From: Pectinophora gossypiella
Lineage: Eukaryota > Arthropoda > Insecta > Lepidoptera > Gelechiidae
Length of the DNA stretch: 64,000 nt
Direction: 5' to 3'
NCBI RefSeq assembly: GCF_024362695.1
Contig: NC_065419.1
Span: forward strand, 7,936,678 to 8,000,677
Positions 1 to 12,080 of the stretch are shown piece by piece; position 1 is the stretch's first letter; each line of letters starts with the position of its first letter. The position numbers were made by a program, and so were the translations under genes. Below the pieces are notes generated by a model that was not told the DNA's origin, ran no database searches, and saw only the letters and a program-made list of their open reading frames with translations.

Positions 1-800
1 GAAAAAAAATGTGTCAAACCTTTCGAATAGATTGTTCTGAACATTTTTTACTATGACACCAGACGTGTATGACCATTAGTTTGGCTTTAATTGGATTTTA
101 AAAATCTCGACTTTTCATACATTTTGTAAAAAATAATATTATGTCCGTTGGGAAAAAGAGGTATACAGGCGTATTACAAAGGACCGTTAGAACATTTATT
201 AGTATGGCGCCAAACTTCTATGACCATTATTTGGACTTTCAGTTTTGGTTAATATGTTAAAATGCCGGCCATCGAAAAAAATACGTCGAATCTGTCTAAT
301 AGTTGCTTCTCAATATTTTTTAATAACACCAAACATCTATGACCATTATTTTGACTTTTATTGGAATTTACGTTTTTGTTTAAATATGAAAAATGCCGAC
401 CAGCAAAAATATCATGTTGAGAGTATCGAGTAGATGTCTGTTAACATTTTTTTCTATAGCGCCAAACTTGTATAACCATTAGTTTGGCTTTTAGTCTATT
501 TTAAAAATCTTGATTTCTTATTTATTTTGTATGAAAATAAAGTGCTTTGGGTAAAAAATGCGGTACGGCGGATTACAAAGGACCTTTAGAACATTTAATA
601 ATCTGGCGCAAAACATTTTTGACCGTTATCTTGACTTTTTATTCATCTCTCTTTCCGTTTTGGTTCAAATGGGAAAATGTCAGCCAGCGAAACAAAAGTC
701 AAATCTTTTGGTAAACGACTTGAACGACGTATTTTTACTATACTAGCAAATGTCGACTTTGGCTTTTATTGGACTTTTTGAAAAAAACTTTTTTTTTATA
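1..800 (+). repeat. Degenerate satellite-like tandem array, forward half
   Basis: A unit of roughly 120-150 bp recurs. Each unit contains a version of CACCAAAC.TCTATGACCATTA.TTTGACTTT followed by AATGCCGGCC or a relative. The GACCATTA core recurs near 70, 219, 340, 472 and 621. Units are diverged and of uneven length, so this is an old array. It lies in the left-most intron of the FAAH2-like gene. Confidence 0.65.
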
Positions 801-1259
801 CATTTTAACAATGACAACAAGCAGAGCTTTCCCAATGACTAGTTATTATTCAGATAAATACTTTGTGTTTTTGTTTTGTGTGTTGTTAGGTGAACTATAT
901 TAATACTATCTGATTTTAGATATGACTTTGGCTGTAGTTTTTGCATTCGACTCAACGTTACGGCCTAAGTTTAGGTTGAATTATGGTATTGATTCACCTT
1001 GACCGTAAATGGTTACCACCCTCCAAAGATAAGCTTGCCATCTAGTGACGAAACTCGTATATTGGCATGACGTCTGAAGTATCTGTTAGGGAAAACAGGA
1101 GTCGGGTAGTTGTACTTTGCATGTATGCCTATTACAATGTCCTGGAGCTACTCGGCCGATAACATAGTAGGTACCTCTATCACCCCACTGTTTATTCCTT
1201 GTATACACTTTTCTTTAAAAAAAGTAGTTTCTTAAGCGTGTATCACCATCAGGTAAGGT

Positions 1260-2130
1260 AGTGGTCAAACGCAAACCTATTTTTCAAAAGACGACCACCA
1301 TATTACGCCTTTAGCAAGATAGTTCCATTATCACTAGATAAAACTTTTTTTGATTTTTGGAAAATCGAATTAAGTTCAAAATATTGGTCATAGTCGTTTA
1401 ATGCCATAGTAATAAACATTCTGACGATCTTTTAAATAACGCGTCGGTTATATTTTATTTTTATACAAAATGAATCAAAAATCAAGTTTTTTTTTAAATC
1501 CAACAAAAGCTAAACTAATTAATGGTCATACACGTTTTTGTCATAGTGAATAATGTTTACAGGTATCTTCTCGATAGCTTTGACATGTGTTTTTTGCTGA
1601 CCGGCACTTTTCACACAGAAACTATAACGTAAAGTCCAACAAAAGTCAAAATAATGGTCATAGACGTTTGGTGCCCTAATAATAAATGGTCAAATGGATA
1701 AGTTCTAACGGGATATACAAATATTGTTTCATGGCCGGCACTTCACATTTTCACCAAAAATGTATGATAATTCCGTTTTTTTTTAATTCGAATAAAACCG
1801 AAAATATTGAACCTACAGCTTTGGTGCCATAGTAATAAATGCTCAGACGGATAAGTTCTAAGGATAATACCATTATTGTTACTTGGCCGGCACTTTACAT
1901 TTTCACCAAAAATGTATGAAAAATACAGTTTTTTAAAATCGAATAAAACCGAAGATATTGACCCTACAGCTTTGGTGCCATAGTAATAAATGCTCATAAG
2001 GATAAGATCTAACGGAATATAGCAAAATTATTTTTTGGCCGGCACTTTGACTTCTGGGCCGAAATCCGATGATCTCCTTTAAGTTTTTTAAGAGTTCATA
2101 CGACACTACGACAGAAGATAAATTGGGCAT
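1260..2130 (-). repeat. Degenerate satellite-like tandem array, inverted half
   Basis: This is the same unit as in 1-800 but in the opposite orientation. GGTGCCATAGTAATAAATG recurs near 1403, 1672, 1827 and 1978, and TGGCCGGCACTTT follows in several units. The reverse complement of 1790-1920 lines up with 250-360. About 450 bp of non-repetitive sequence (800-1260) separates the two halves. Confidence 0.65.
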
Positions 2131-2282
2131 AAGTAGGCATACATTATATTTAAATGGTCTTTGTTGGAAATCCTTACTTTTAATACAAATATATGCGATA
2201 AAAAATATTTTCCCTTGAAATGGGAATTTTTCGGGTTTTTTCCCTCAGAATTGGGAAAATTCCCAAAACGCGGGAATTTTCC

Positions 2283-3030
2283 GGGTAAGAACCCAACACT
2301 AGGTACAACGTATCTAAAACGGGTACGTATTTGAATATCTAAAATTGAAATACTTTACGTAAAAATACCTACGTTCAGAATCCCTAAAATCATTATACCT
2401 AATGGTTTATAATACCTTAGCTTATAACGCCGACTTATAAAATACCTAAGTTTAAAAAAACTAATGGACTAAATGTCTAATGTAATAAAATATCTACAGT
2501 TATAACACCAACGTTTAAAATACCCAGTGGTCAAAATACCTAAATGATGCATCACTCGTGAGCGTTTTTCTTAAATAGTAGTTCGGAGTTGTAATTTTTG
2601 TTGGTTATTATCGTACTTTAGTGTACTGTATTATTTCTGTACCTTTGTATTACTAAGTAGAAAATTACACTTTTATTTTTGATAACCATTATGTTGATTA
2701 AAATTTAATACTGTAATAGGTCGTGTTTCTTTTTGCTTATACCTTTTGATCTTCACATACTAACAGTATTTTGAATTTAGGTCAATAAACTTTGAGGTAC
2801 ATCAATTTAAGGGATTTTAAACGTAGATATTTCAAGTTTTAGCTTTATGAACTTAGGTAGCATAATCCATTTGACATTTTAAACTTGCGGTATTTTGAAT
2901 TTAATTAGAAAAACCATTAGGTATAATGATTTTAGGGATTCTGAACGTAGGTATTTTTACGTAAAGTATTTCAATTTTAGATATTCAAATACGTACCCAT
3001 CTAAAACACATAATACCGGGTTCTTACCGC
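2283..3030. mobile_element. Foldback DNA element with perfect 88-bp terminal inverted repeats
   Basis: The block 2321-2408 is repeated as an exact reverse complement at 2911-2998. Outside these arms the similarity continues more loosely: GGGTAAGAACCC at 2283 pairs with GGGTTCTTACCG at 3018. The interior (2409-2910) is AT-rich, with many short TAGGTATTTTAAA-like motifs in both orientations and no coding frame. It looks like a non-autonomous DNA transposon. The class is not assigned because target-site duplications are not evident. Confidence 0.6.
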
Positions 3031-3938
3031 GTTAGTCAGGCCGATAAACACTGTTGCAAGTGCCATGATCTCGGGACGACTGATAAAAATCCATATTTTT
3101 TTTAAGGGCAAACATGTCTGTATCTGTGTACCCTCTTTAACGCCCGGGTTTTACCCGGTATTATGTATTTTAATTATGATAATAACCGCGTAAACTTCAA
3201 ACAATGTATACTTGATTGATACTTTGACGCGAACTTTAAGCAATATGTGTATGAGAGTTATAGAAATAACATGCTAAGAGGGTTATTCATAAGTATAAAA
3301 AGTATAGAACAGAAATTCTTCTGTCCTTTTGTTATACTTATTATCATTGGGCTTGTCGTACTTAGCAATGAAAGGGTTTTCCTTATTTTCTATGCATTAC
3401 TCAAACAAAGACCCCATGCCACCTGCCCGCCAATTCGCGTTATCTTTGTTGCCTTTGTTTCCGGATTCATGAATGAAACATCATTTTATTGCTGTCGCGA
3501 ATTTGTGAAGGAAGACGTCAGAAAACTGCGTGTCTCCGATGTTTTCGACCACCAAAATGCAAGGAAGTTTTCCAAGCATGATTCATTCTAGTTGATAGAG
3601 GAGAAACTTTACCTCCGTAGTGGGACGTAGTAGGCTGTTTATGTAATGTAGGTATGCTACTAGGGGCGAATAAAAACATAGAAAGCGTTTATCGACCAAC
3701 TGACGCCTCGAGTCAGCTGGTTATCGATCCAGAGACGTTGTAAAATAAGGATTATGTCCTTTCTAATATGATGGGCGTTATACAGGCGATGGACTTAGCA
3801 CTTGTGATTATAAAGTTTGTCATATCTATCTTAGAGCTTCATAAGTGGCTAGCGGTTGTCTTCTGATTACTTCTGGCTCTGCCCATTTTATTTTGGGATT
3901 ACGCGCGTGAGTTTATGAACGTATGTGTTTTATATTAC
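3031..3938. other. Intron sequence with an unassigned 114-codon open frame
   Basis: This is part of intron 4 of the FAAH2-like gene. A plus-strand frame at 3247-3591 stays open for 114 codons and has a hydrophobic stretch near residues 26-50. It shows no recognisable family, no splice context and no known neighbours, so I do not call it a gene. A short fragment similar to the 3' tail of SINE-A (GTGGGACGTAGTAGGCTGTTTATG) lies at 3615-3650. Confidence 0.4.
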
Positions 3939-4063
3939 CAATGCCAAAGATACTGCCGGCAGCGCCCTGCAAGCATCCCTCGCCACCTGAAGAACCACCG
4001 ACGATCCTCGTAGTGTTGTATGGGTTGTTGCTTCTTCCATGGATGTGGTTGTGCGTTTCCCAC
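3939..4063 (-). CDS. FAAH2: Fatty-acid amide hydrolase 2-like, coding exon 4 (GGSSGG signature)
   Basis: This exon was found by following the gene; its open frame is too short to stand out alone. The acceptor is TTTTCCGCTAG at 4070-4064 and the donor GCATTG|GTAATA, with GT at 3938-3937. It enters in phase 2, leaves in phase 1, and is 125 nt long. It encodes WETHNHIHGRSNNPYN, then TRIVGGSSGGEGCLQGAAGS and IFGIG. GGSSGGEG is the amidase signature; its first serine, residue 209 of the joined protein, is the cis-serine equivalent to Ser206 of human FAAH2. The nucleophilic serine (in a SDIGGS motif) should open the next exon. No reverse-complement match to that motif was found in 1-3938, so the rest of the gene, over half of the usual ~530 residues, lies left of the window. 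Confidence 0.9.
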
Positions 4064-5088
4064 CTAGCGGAAAACAATTAAATCCACGGAATATAAGAAA
4101 GAGGTTGGAAAGGCTTTAATACGCGTTTTGTGTGAGAACCGCTATCGCCGGTTCAACGTCACTCTCTTTTACTACTACTCCTGCAAACAGATAAGTACGA
4201 TAGCTCTACTGCTTCTTTAATTCCATAGTCAATTTACGAGAAACATATATCGAGAAAAGGCAGGTAGTGTCCCCGCCCTTGAGTTTCGCTTTGCTCGTCT
4301 TAAGATAATATGTTATGTATGTTATAAGCTGCAATTTTATCATTAGTTTTCGAAATATACTACATACAAAAGTATATTTTTGACAGATAGCCGATCATAC
4401 TTTTTAGCTTTCCAGTGATAAATAGCGAGATGTTATAATATATAAGACGATCTTTTCAATATTTTATATTTTCGCGGAGCTCCGTGCGTCTTATTATAGT
4501 TCGCGGATGAGTGGAGTGCAAAGTTGAAGTATGAACTATTTGCTCATACTTGTATGGCGTGCGTGATGCGCTCTCTTGGACCTTCCAACCTCTTTTGTCT
4601 ATTCCGTGATTGATACAAACTTATTGGGTAATATCAACTAGAAAAAAATCTTCCTTCGATACCTAAGTAGTTCGAACAGTGTGACGCTACGACTGTAATA
4701 AACTCATTCGCTTTTTGCCCCAGATACAAAGAATAGACATGCTCTACAAATGCGCAAATTGTTATTAGCAGGAAAATGTGTCGTCAAAGTAGGTAGGTAA
4801 ATACTATACATAATATACAAAGTATTCGAGGAAACGGCAGAATAAAAAAGCAAAGCAAAAAGAAATAAAATAAAAACAAGAATAAAAGAGTAAAGTATGG
4901 TTTAAGTTCCCTTATGAGGTATAAAATATAAAAGTGTACCTTATAGCGGAATTAGTAAACCGAAGAAATATTGCCTGGACTTTCATTGCCTATCCCCCTT
5001 TATACTCATAATATTACCTTCTACTGGTATACTTATATTCGTAATGAAAAAGGGTAGAAGAAACATTGAGGTTATTGTGATTTCATAC
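4064..5088 (-). other. Intron 3 of the FAAH2-like gene
   Basis: This 1,025-bp GT-AG intron lies between two well-supported exons. I see no repeat family shared with the rest of the window and no open frame of note. Confidence 0.8.
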
Positions 5089-5221
5089 CACATGCACAAT
5101 TCAGGAACATTTGTTAAGCCGATGATGATGGCTCCCTTCTCCCGTAGCAGCTTGACGGCTTGAGAGTCTTCCTCTGCGATGACATCCTTACGTAACACGA
5201 CACCAGCAGTATGATGGAGAC
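5089..5221 (-). CDS. FAAH2: Fatty-acid amide hydrolase 2-like, coding exon 3
   Basis: This exon has 133 nt, entering in phase 1 and leaving in phase 2. The acceptor is GTTCCAG (5228-5222) and the donor ATGTG|GTATGA, with GT at 5088-5087. Joined to exon 2 it reads AVK-GLHHTAGVVLRKD, then a helix with DSQAVKLLREKGAIIIGLTN, then VPELCMW. LTN.PELCMW is the conserved strand before the substrate channel in FAAH2-like amidases. Reading on past the donor gives WYEITITSMF, which is not family-like, whereas splicing to exon 4 gives MWWETHN, as in insect homologues, so the donor is well placed. The intron to exon 2 is only 392 bp; the intron to exon 4 is 1,025 bp. Confidence 0.92.
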
Positions 5222-5613
5222 CTGGAACGGTTTTATCATCCTTGTATGATGGCTGAAGTCAATCCATTTAATCTATTACTTATCTTAGCGCCACTTACGT
5301 ATATTTTTGATTATTTTTACCTAAAAGATCATGACCAGTTTTGCTATGCAACGTCGTATGCATTAGTAATTCATCCTGTAATTCATCCTTCTCGTTTATC
5401 CATATTTTTGACAGATAATAACACCATTAGAGAAAAGAAACCAATACGTAACGACTGTCTCACAACAACAGGATTTGGACTTTAATCGGCAGCAAAACTG
5501 GTTTGAGCGGCATAGTGTTTTTCCGCAATATGTTTCTGACTCACAATCACACATAATGTGTGAGTACAGCGTACCTTTGATACTTTGCGTAATTATTATA
5601 TCAGTTTCCTTAC

Positions 5614-5833
5614 CTTTTACGGCGATGCAGTCTTTAGTGGTGAAAGGCACGCCTAAAAGCGGTTTCTCCGCTTCCAACGCCGCTGGTGTCAGTGTTCCGC
5701 CCCGGATGAGTTCGTCGGCCTCCCGAGCCTCTTTCAAACCCAGTTCGAAACGGTCTTCTACGAAGCAATTTAGAGCTGAATTCACATCTTTTATTCGCCG
5801 TATGCACGCCTCTAGTACCTCTACACTTGTAAT
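5614..5833 (-). CDS. FAAH2: Fatty-acid amide hydrolase 2-like, coding exon 2 (catalytic lysine)
   Basis: This exon has 220 nt: 73 codons plus one base. It opens after a clear acceptor (pyrimidine tract then CAG at 5836-5834) with ITSVEVLEACIRRIKDVN and continues to LLGVPFTTKDCIAVK. The donor is a near-consensus AAAAG|GTAAGG. The motif VPFTTKD carries the catalytic lysine of the Ser-cisSer-Lys triad of amidase-signature enzymes. It is residue 134 of the joined protein, close to Lys131 of human FAAH2. The first in-frame methionine (in DVNSAL) is internal and is not a start. The spacing from the membrane segment to the lysine matches the family. Both phases (0 in, 1 out) fit the neighbouring exons, which strongly supports a real, intact exon. 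Confidence 0.92.
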
Positions 5834-7040
5834 CTGAAATGTAGGGAAAAGGCCGATTTAAATATCAATATCTACTGAAGTTTTAATAGTGCGAGTATGA
5901 TTAATGGTTTCAAAAGTCGTTTATTATCCGTAATATCATGTCTGAAGGTTAAAGTTAAAACAGCGAATTAATAATGTTCGCTGCCGTTAGTCATCGGTCG
6001 ACAAAGACCGTGTGTTGTACGGTCACGTAATGTCGCCCAGTTGGTGTATTCCTAATCTAATCATAATAAACTTGCATTCAACTGCTATTAATTCGTTAAT
6101 TACGGAATTTATATTATGCTATTGTTTTACTGTGACTGTATCACATGTTCTGGTAATTAGCTCATAATTTATTATAGGTACCTATCTAGTAGGTCGTAAA
6201 ATATTTAAAGATCATTCTATCATTTCGAACGATGTCTTTTCGAAAACTTTAATTTAGGATTTTTCAGAAGCAATATCATCATCCACTTTAATCTTTACAC
6301 GAATGTTGCATGGGAAGTAGTCAATCTACACCTTCCCAGTTATTTATTTCGTACATAAAAGCTCAATTCTCGAGTCTTTGTGTATCCATCAAAGTATTAA
6401 AGCATTCAGTCATAGCTTCTTAATGTTTTCTTTACATTCTACGTATGTAAGTAAGTCGAAAACACGTTTTTACTGGATTTGGGTCAAGATCCTTTTGGAA
6501 GGCATTGGGCCATACCTATACCTATATTCAGCATCTCATTTTTTTTCCATAAATGTCTTGCAATGACATTATATTTAAGTAAGTAAATTGGTAATCCAGT
6601 TATTTGACGTATTTTTGGAATCCTTATATGTATAACATTTAAGTAGTTACCTACGTAATTTATGTGTTATTTATTATGAGTATGTAAACGAAGCTTTTTA
6701 TACTCCATATTCCCAGTAGTCTTACCAGTTGAACTACTGGGAATTTCCTTCCTAATAGATTTATTGAATAGTAAGACTTCGCTTTTACCATTAGTTTTAC
6801 TTTGTAAAAAAAAATACAAACATAGACCGTAATTGATAGACAGTAAGTAGGTTTATTAAATCTAAGAGTTTTTTCCAAATGACAAACAAACATTCCGTTC
6901 GAAGTTTGTGTATTATTTAATAATTAAAAATAAGTTATTTATATATATACATTACATAAGAATACTCGGTAAAACTACTGGGAACCCAGGTTTTATTCAC
7001 ATACATGTTTAAATGACAATGGGCACTTTTGTATGAAACT

Positions 7041-8160
7041 TGGTCCAAGAACCTCCACTGATGAGACTTATATGTAATGAAAGCTTATGCTTTCCCTATG
7101 ATTCTGGCAAAGTCCTATCAGATTCTGTCCCGGGGTTCTTTTTTTACGGCCATGTTTGTCCTGGCTAAAAATGTGATAAAATACAGTGGGAGCTAAAATC
7201 GGCTCAAGATTTGTTGCTGGATAACTAAGTCTACATAAATAATTATGTATCATATTGTATATCATTTTAAAGAGGATCTTTTCCAGAATCCGAAACATAA
7301 AAAAAAAAACAAAAAAAAATCTTTTTGTAAGCGAATCATAGTCAATTTATATCTGCAGCGCCATTGTTTCTCGGTAGCTAAGTTCAAGTTTCATGCCTTT
7401 TACCCCTTCCAAAAGTATCTTACCGATTTTTTTTATATTGCTTCCGGAATTTGATCTGAGTGATAATAACAAGAAAAATAAATAAACACCTCTCCGATAG
7501 AGACCGGCTAAGCTATTGCCTATTGCAAGAAATCGTCATCATTAGCAAGTCATTACGGTATTGCATATTATAAGCTTATCAGCAACTTGGAACTTGGTCC
7601 AAGAACCTCCACTGGTGAGACTTGCATGTAATGATAGCTTATACTTGTCCTATAATTCTGGCAAAGTTCTATCAAACTCTGTCCTAGGGTTTTTTTTACG
7701 GCCATGTTTGTCCTGAGTGTACAGTAGTGGACTGCAAAATCACCTCAGGATTTGTTGTCGATAAACTATTTAACTAAGTCTATATACATAATTATATATC
7801 ATAATGTATATCAATTTTAAAGGGGAAGGTTATCAGAATCAGAAACACAAATAAAAAATGCATTAAGTATGTAAACGACTTTTAGCCAACTCACGTCCGT
7901 AGCACCATTTTTCTCAGCAGCTACGTACGAGTTTCGCGCCTTCCAACCTTTCCAAAGAAGCCCAATCATTTTTTCCTTCTTCTGATATTGCATTCTTAAC
8001 CTGACAAGACTAAGTGACAACAAAAAGAAATAAAATAGATACCATTCCGATAGAGGCCGCGTAAGCTATGGACCTATTGCAAGATAACGTACTCAAAGGC
8101 TAGTCATTATAATCCAACAGACGTAACATGATTAGAATGCGGGAGGACGCAAATGTAGTA
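7041..8160 (+). repeat. Large nested palindrome, left arm (two direct copies of a ~554-bp unit)
   Basis: The whole arm recurs as a reverse complement at 8480-9588 with few differences. The arm itself is two diverged direct copies of one unit, starting with TGGTCCAAGAACCTCCACTG at 7041 and again at 7595. Shared landmarks along both copies include ACGGCCATGTTTGTCCT, a poly-A stretch near the middle and CCGATAGAG.CCG near the end. No long open frame spans a unit. Confidence 0.85.
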
Positions 8161-8479
8161 TGTTTTCTTTCACCACAAACTTGTTTTATTAATCCAGGCT
8201 TATATCTTGTCTTATAAACAATGCCGAATGGTACAACAAACGTATCGTAAACGTAAGGTTGCCTGGTAGTAATTGCTACCTTGGCAATAAAGCCGCTTTT
8301 TGCACCAGTTATTGCCTGAACTTATTTAATAAATGTGTTTCTTTTGTATACAATAGAGTCATTGTATTGCATCTTGATTAGAATGACTTATTTCTTGTTT
8401 CTCTCGTACTAAGCTGTATAGTTGTATTGCTGTTAGTGTTAAAGAGACACATATTTCGTCTCTTTCGCATAAGGCGATG
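8161..8479 (+). repeat. Palindrome spacer with a LINE 3'-end-like segment
   Basis: This 319-bp spacer separates the arms of the palindrome. It contains GGTTGCCTGGTAGTAATTGC, then GGCAATAAAGCCG and CTGTTAGTGTTAAAGAGAC, a pattern resembling the 3' region of lepidopteran non-LTR retrotransposons. That resemblance is from memory of such repeats and is not proven here. Confidence 0.45.
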
Positions 8480-9588
8480 TACTACATTTCCGTCCCGCCG
8501 CATTCTAATCATGTTACGTCTGTTGGATTATAATGACTAGCCTTTGAGTACGTTATCTTGCAATAGGTCCATAGCTTACGCGGCCTCTATCGGAATGGTA
8601 TCTATTTTTTTTTTCTTTGTTGTCACTTGTCAGGTTAAGAATGCAATATCAGAAGAAGGAAAAAAATTATTGGGCTCCTTTGGAAAGGTTGGAAGGCGCG
8701 AAACTCGTACGTAGCTGCTGAGAAAAATGGTGCTACTGACGTGAGTTGGCTAAAAGTCGTTTACATAATGCATTTTTTTTATTTTTGTTTCTGATTCTGA
8801 TAACCTTCCCCTTTAAAATTGATATACATTATGATATATAATTATGTATATAGACTTGTTAAATAGTTTTTCGACAACAAATCCTGAGGTGATTTTGCAG
8901 TCCACTACTGTACACTCAGGACAAACATGGCCGTAAAAAACCCTAGGACAGAGTTTGATAGAACTTTGCCAGAATCATAGGACAAGTATAAGCTATCATT
9001 ACATGCAAGTCTCACCAGTGGAGGTTCTTGGACCAAGTTCCAAGTTGCTGATAAGCTTATAATATGCAATACCGTAATGACTTGCTAATGATGACGATTT
9101 CTTGCAATAGGCAATAGCTTAGCCGGTCTCTATCGGAGAGGTGTTTATTTATTTTTCTTGTTATTATCACTCAGATCAAATTCCGGAAGCAATATAAAAA
9201 AAATCGGTAAGATACTTTTGGAAGGGGTAAAAGGCATGAAACTTGAACTTAGCTACCGAGAAACAATGGCGCTGCAGATATAAATTGACTATGATTCGCT
9301 TACAAAAAGATTTTTTTTGTTTTTTTTTTTATGTTTCGAATTCTGGAAAAGATCCTCTTTAAAATGATATACAATATGATACATAATTATTTATGTAGAC
9401 TTAGTTATCCAGCAACAAATCTTGAGCCGATTTTAGCTCCCACTGTATTTTATCACATTTTTAGCCAGGACAAACATGGCCGTAAAAAAAGAACCCCGGG
9501 ACAGAATCTGATAGAACTTTGCCAGATTCATAGAGAAAGCATAAGCTTTCATTACATATAAGTCTCATCAGTGGAGGTTCTTGGACCA
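8480..9588 (-). repeat. Large nested palindrome, right arm
   Basis: This is the reverse complement of 7041-8160, with the outer ends matching exactly at TGGTCCAAGA (7041) and TCTTGGACCA (9588). A 76-codon frame at 9331-9561 differs at only two positions from its mirror at 7068-7298. That indicates recent duplication or ongoing arm-to-arm gene conversion. Homology stops sharply at 9588. Confidence 0.85.
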
Positions 9589-10433
9589 GATTCGCCCATT
9601 CTCCTTTTACTTATTAAAAAAAATATATTATTATTTTTTTGTTTTACTATTTTGTAACTACTTATGAAGTTAATGTAATTCAAGGAGCACCATTAAAATG
9701 ACAACTTCTTCAACAGCGTGGCTGGTTTTGTCTTCCGACCCTGACCATGGGCCGTTACATTAACGCAGTAAAAAGTAATTACTTTTTAATCGTTGTTTTA
9801 CAATTGGTACAATACATATTTTAGCGCTGCTAACTAGGTACATTATTTGTATATCGTTTCCATATCTCGGGACTATGGACTGGAGTCCCGGACTTTTGGA
9901 AGGCGTGTGTGGTGCCGACGCCAACACGTAGAGAGCCCTTAAGGTGATTCGTTTTCCATACAAAAGTTGATGCAGTGCTACAGGAAAACGGATAGAGGAA
10001 TATTGTTATAAAACCGATAAATAGTAATATTTTGGTGTATTATTTTCGCAAACTAACAAAAATTTAGGGTCCGAATACGAGAAGTACCATATTTTAGACC
10101 CTCAATTTTGATCAATTCTACATTTGTAGTGGTGCAGATTACAGTGTATTTGCTGAGCGTGTAGTGGTGTCAATGTTAGTTTGTGTGCGTGATAGTTTTT
10201 TTTTTCTCTAAAGGCTTTGACTACTTGACAAGTGTAATAGAATGTCAGTGACAATTTATAAAGAGATTATGTATGAATAAATAAAAAACTAAAAATATTA
10301 CAATCTGAGAAAAGGAATATTGGAAAAATATTTTTGGTTTAACGCATATTTTTTAAACATTTTTAAATAATGGGTAAGTACCGTGTTTTAAAAGAGGACA
10401 TATATTATAATAAAAAATCAATACATAAAATGA

Positions 10434-10482
10434 CATGGCTGTATGGGCATAGTTCCCTTTGCCTTACCCTTCGGGGAAAACC
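10434..10482 (+). repeat. Short dispersed repeat, copy 1
   Basis: GACATGGCTGTATGGGCATAG followed by TTCCCTTTGCCTTACCCTTCGGGG recurs nearly identically at 10867-10912. The two copies are in direct orientation 435 bp apart, in intron 1 of the FAAH2-like gene. They are probably remnants of one dispersed element. Confidence 0.5.
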
Positions 10483-10866
10483 AAATCAAAAAGAAAGTTG
10501 TTGCATTTGCCGGCCTAAATAGTAGTCATTTATAATTAATTGTTTTTCCATCCAACATACAGATTTATTTATATTCTCTTTGCCGCGGACTTTTTGGTGG
10601 GAACGGGAACGGGAAGGTTGCTTTCTTCATTGAATAATCTAAATAATAAATACGAAGTGGTGTTTTGTGGTTAATGATCACATTAAGTTAGTCGGAAAAC
10701 ATTCCCGATAGTATTATTAAATCGGAATATTCAATAAACAAAGTGTACCTATCTATTTTCGCTTTGCGCCAACAAGCCGCTTACTTCGTTTGGGGTTTGG
10801 AGTAAGAGTCTGTGTGGGGGCTTAGGTTTCATCATTTCATTAATCATCATCAAGAAAAAAAAACAC

Positions 10867-10912
10867 AAGACATGGCTGTATGGGCATAGTTCCCTTTGCC
10901 TTGCCCTTTGGG
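10867..10912 (+). repeat. Short dispersed repeat, copy 2
   Basis: This is the second copy of the motif described at 10434-10482, followed by an A-rich tract. Confidence 0.5.
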
Positions 10913-11805
10913 AAAAAAAATAAGATAAATTTTGAAATTCTTATGTATAATAAACAAACATCACAGACATCATGACAGATCTAAAACTAACGAAAATCTT
11001 TTTTCTTTTTTCTATTTGACTTATTTATGAATTTTAATCAAGAAAACGTGATAATAAGTTCGACAGCAACCAGTTCAGGTCCCCGAAACAGCCCATTTCA
11101 GGCCGCGTATATATGGAAATACTACTTCAACACGTCCCAGCCTCGTCATTTTTTAACGTCCTCGTTAAAAAAAACGTCCTAACCTGAACTAATTAACCTA
11201 ACAATAAACACCACGCGTAAATATAAGTCCAGAAATGCGCTGCAAGTCGTCTGGACTGGGCGCGAAAACAACATAAAATTCGATTAGCTGCTAAGTGTCC
11301 CGCATGCTATCACCAGCTGTCACTGACATACGTATGAAGTCCCGCGGATTTTATTGGAACTAAATGACAAGTCATAATAATTATATGCGGATACTGCGAC
11401 ATCAGCGCCGTGCTTGCGGGACGTCCTGAAGCGCTATTACATCTTTCAAACGCGATGCGTCAAAGTTTGAACCGACGCAATTTAGGAAAAATCTACCTTA
11501 TTATTACTGTACTGCGATCGTTATTTGTAAAATCATACAATACATATACACAATTCTTTATACACAATATAATCATTATGACATATTGTGGACTTTCCGG
11601 TAGACCTACAAAAATGGAACAATTCAACCATACGTTGTTTTGTTATATCTCAATGGGCTCAGGCAGCGTTTTCGCCGAAAGCTCCAAGTCGGCTATATTT
11701 GTAACGATAATTATGTTTGATATTCATCATCATTTTTGAACCATTTTATACAAACAAAAAATACTTGTATAAATTATATACCCTAAAGCACGCCCATGAA
11801 TCACT

Positions 11806-11885
11806 CTACTCATTGGTGAAAACCGTATGAAAATCCGTTCAGTAGTTTTTTAAAAAATACGGAAATTACGGAAGGTACTTTAGTG
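11806..11885 (+). repeat. Fragment of a dispersed lepidopteran-type repeat
   Basis: The segment contains GAAAACCGTATGAAAATCCG followed by TTCAGTAGTTTTT, a phrase common in lepidopteran transposable elements. No ends or target duplications are visible. Confidence 0.35.
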
Positions 11886-12018
11886 CAAAGTACATTATTG
11901 TATAATTATAATATTACTGGTAAAAGTGATACTTTTTGAAAATTCCGTAACAAATAAACGGGTTCGCCAAATTCAATTGTAAAAAAAAATACAAAAAGTA
12001 AAAACAATTAAAACATGC

Positions 12019-12080
12019 ACTTGGGGTTTGAACCGTGAAACTTAAGAATGGCGGCGACTGCTTTACCAAATGCGCCATTT
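12019..12080 (-). repeat. Diverged tRNA-like SINE head
   Basis: On the minus strand the order is TGGTAAAGCAGT (A-box-like), then CGGTTCAAACC (B-box-like). The spacing is suitable for an internal RNA polymerase III promoter. An AT-rich tail follows on the left, as expected for a SINE. It is too diverged to be a functional tRNA gene. Confidence 0.4.

Noticed and set aside
5475..5837. A 120-codon plus-strand open frame with a hydrophobic start
   Set aside because: It is the antisense shadow of amidase exon 2, whose minus-strand reading has family motifs and correct splice sites.
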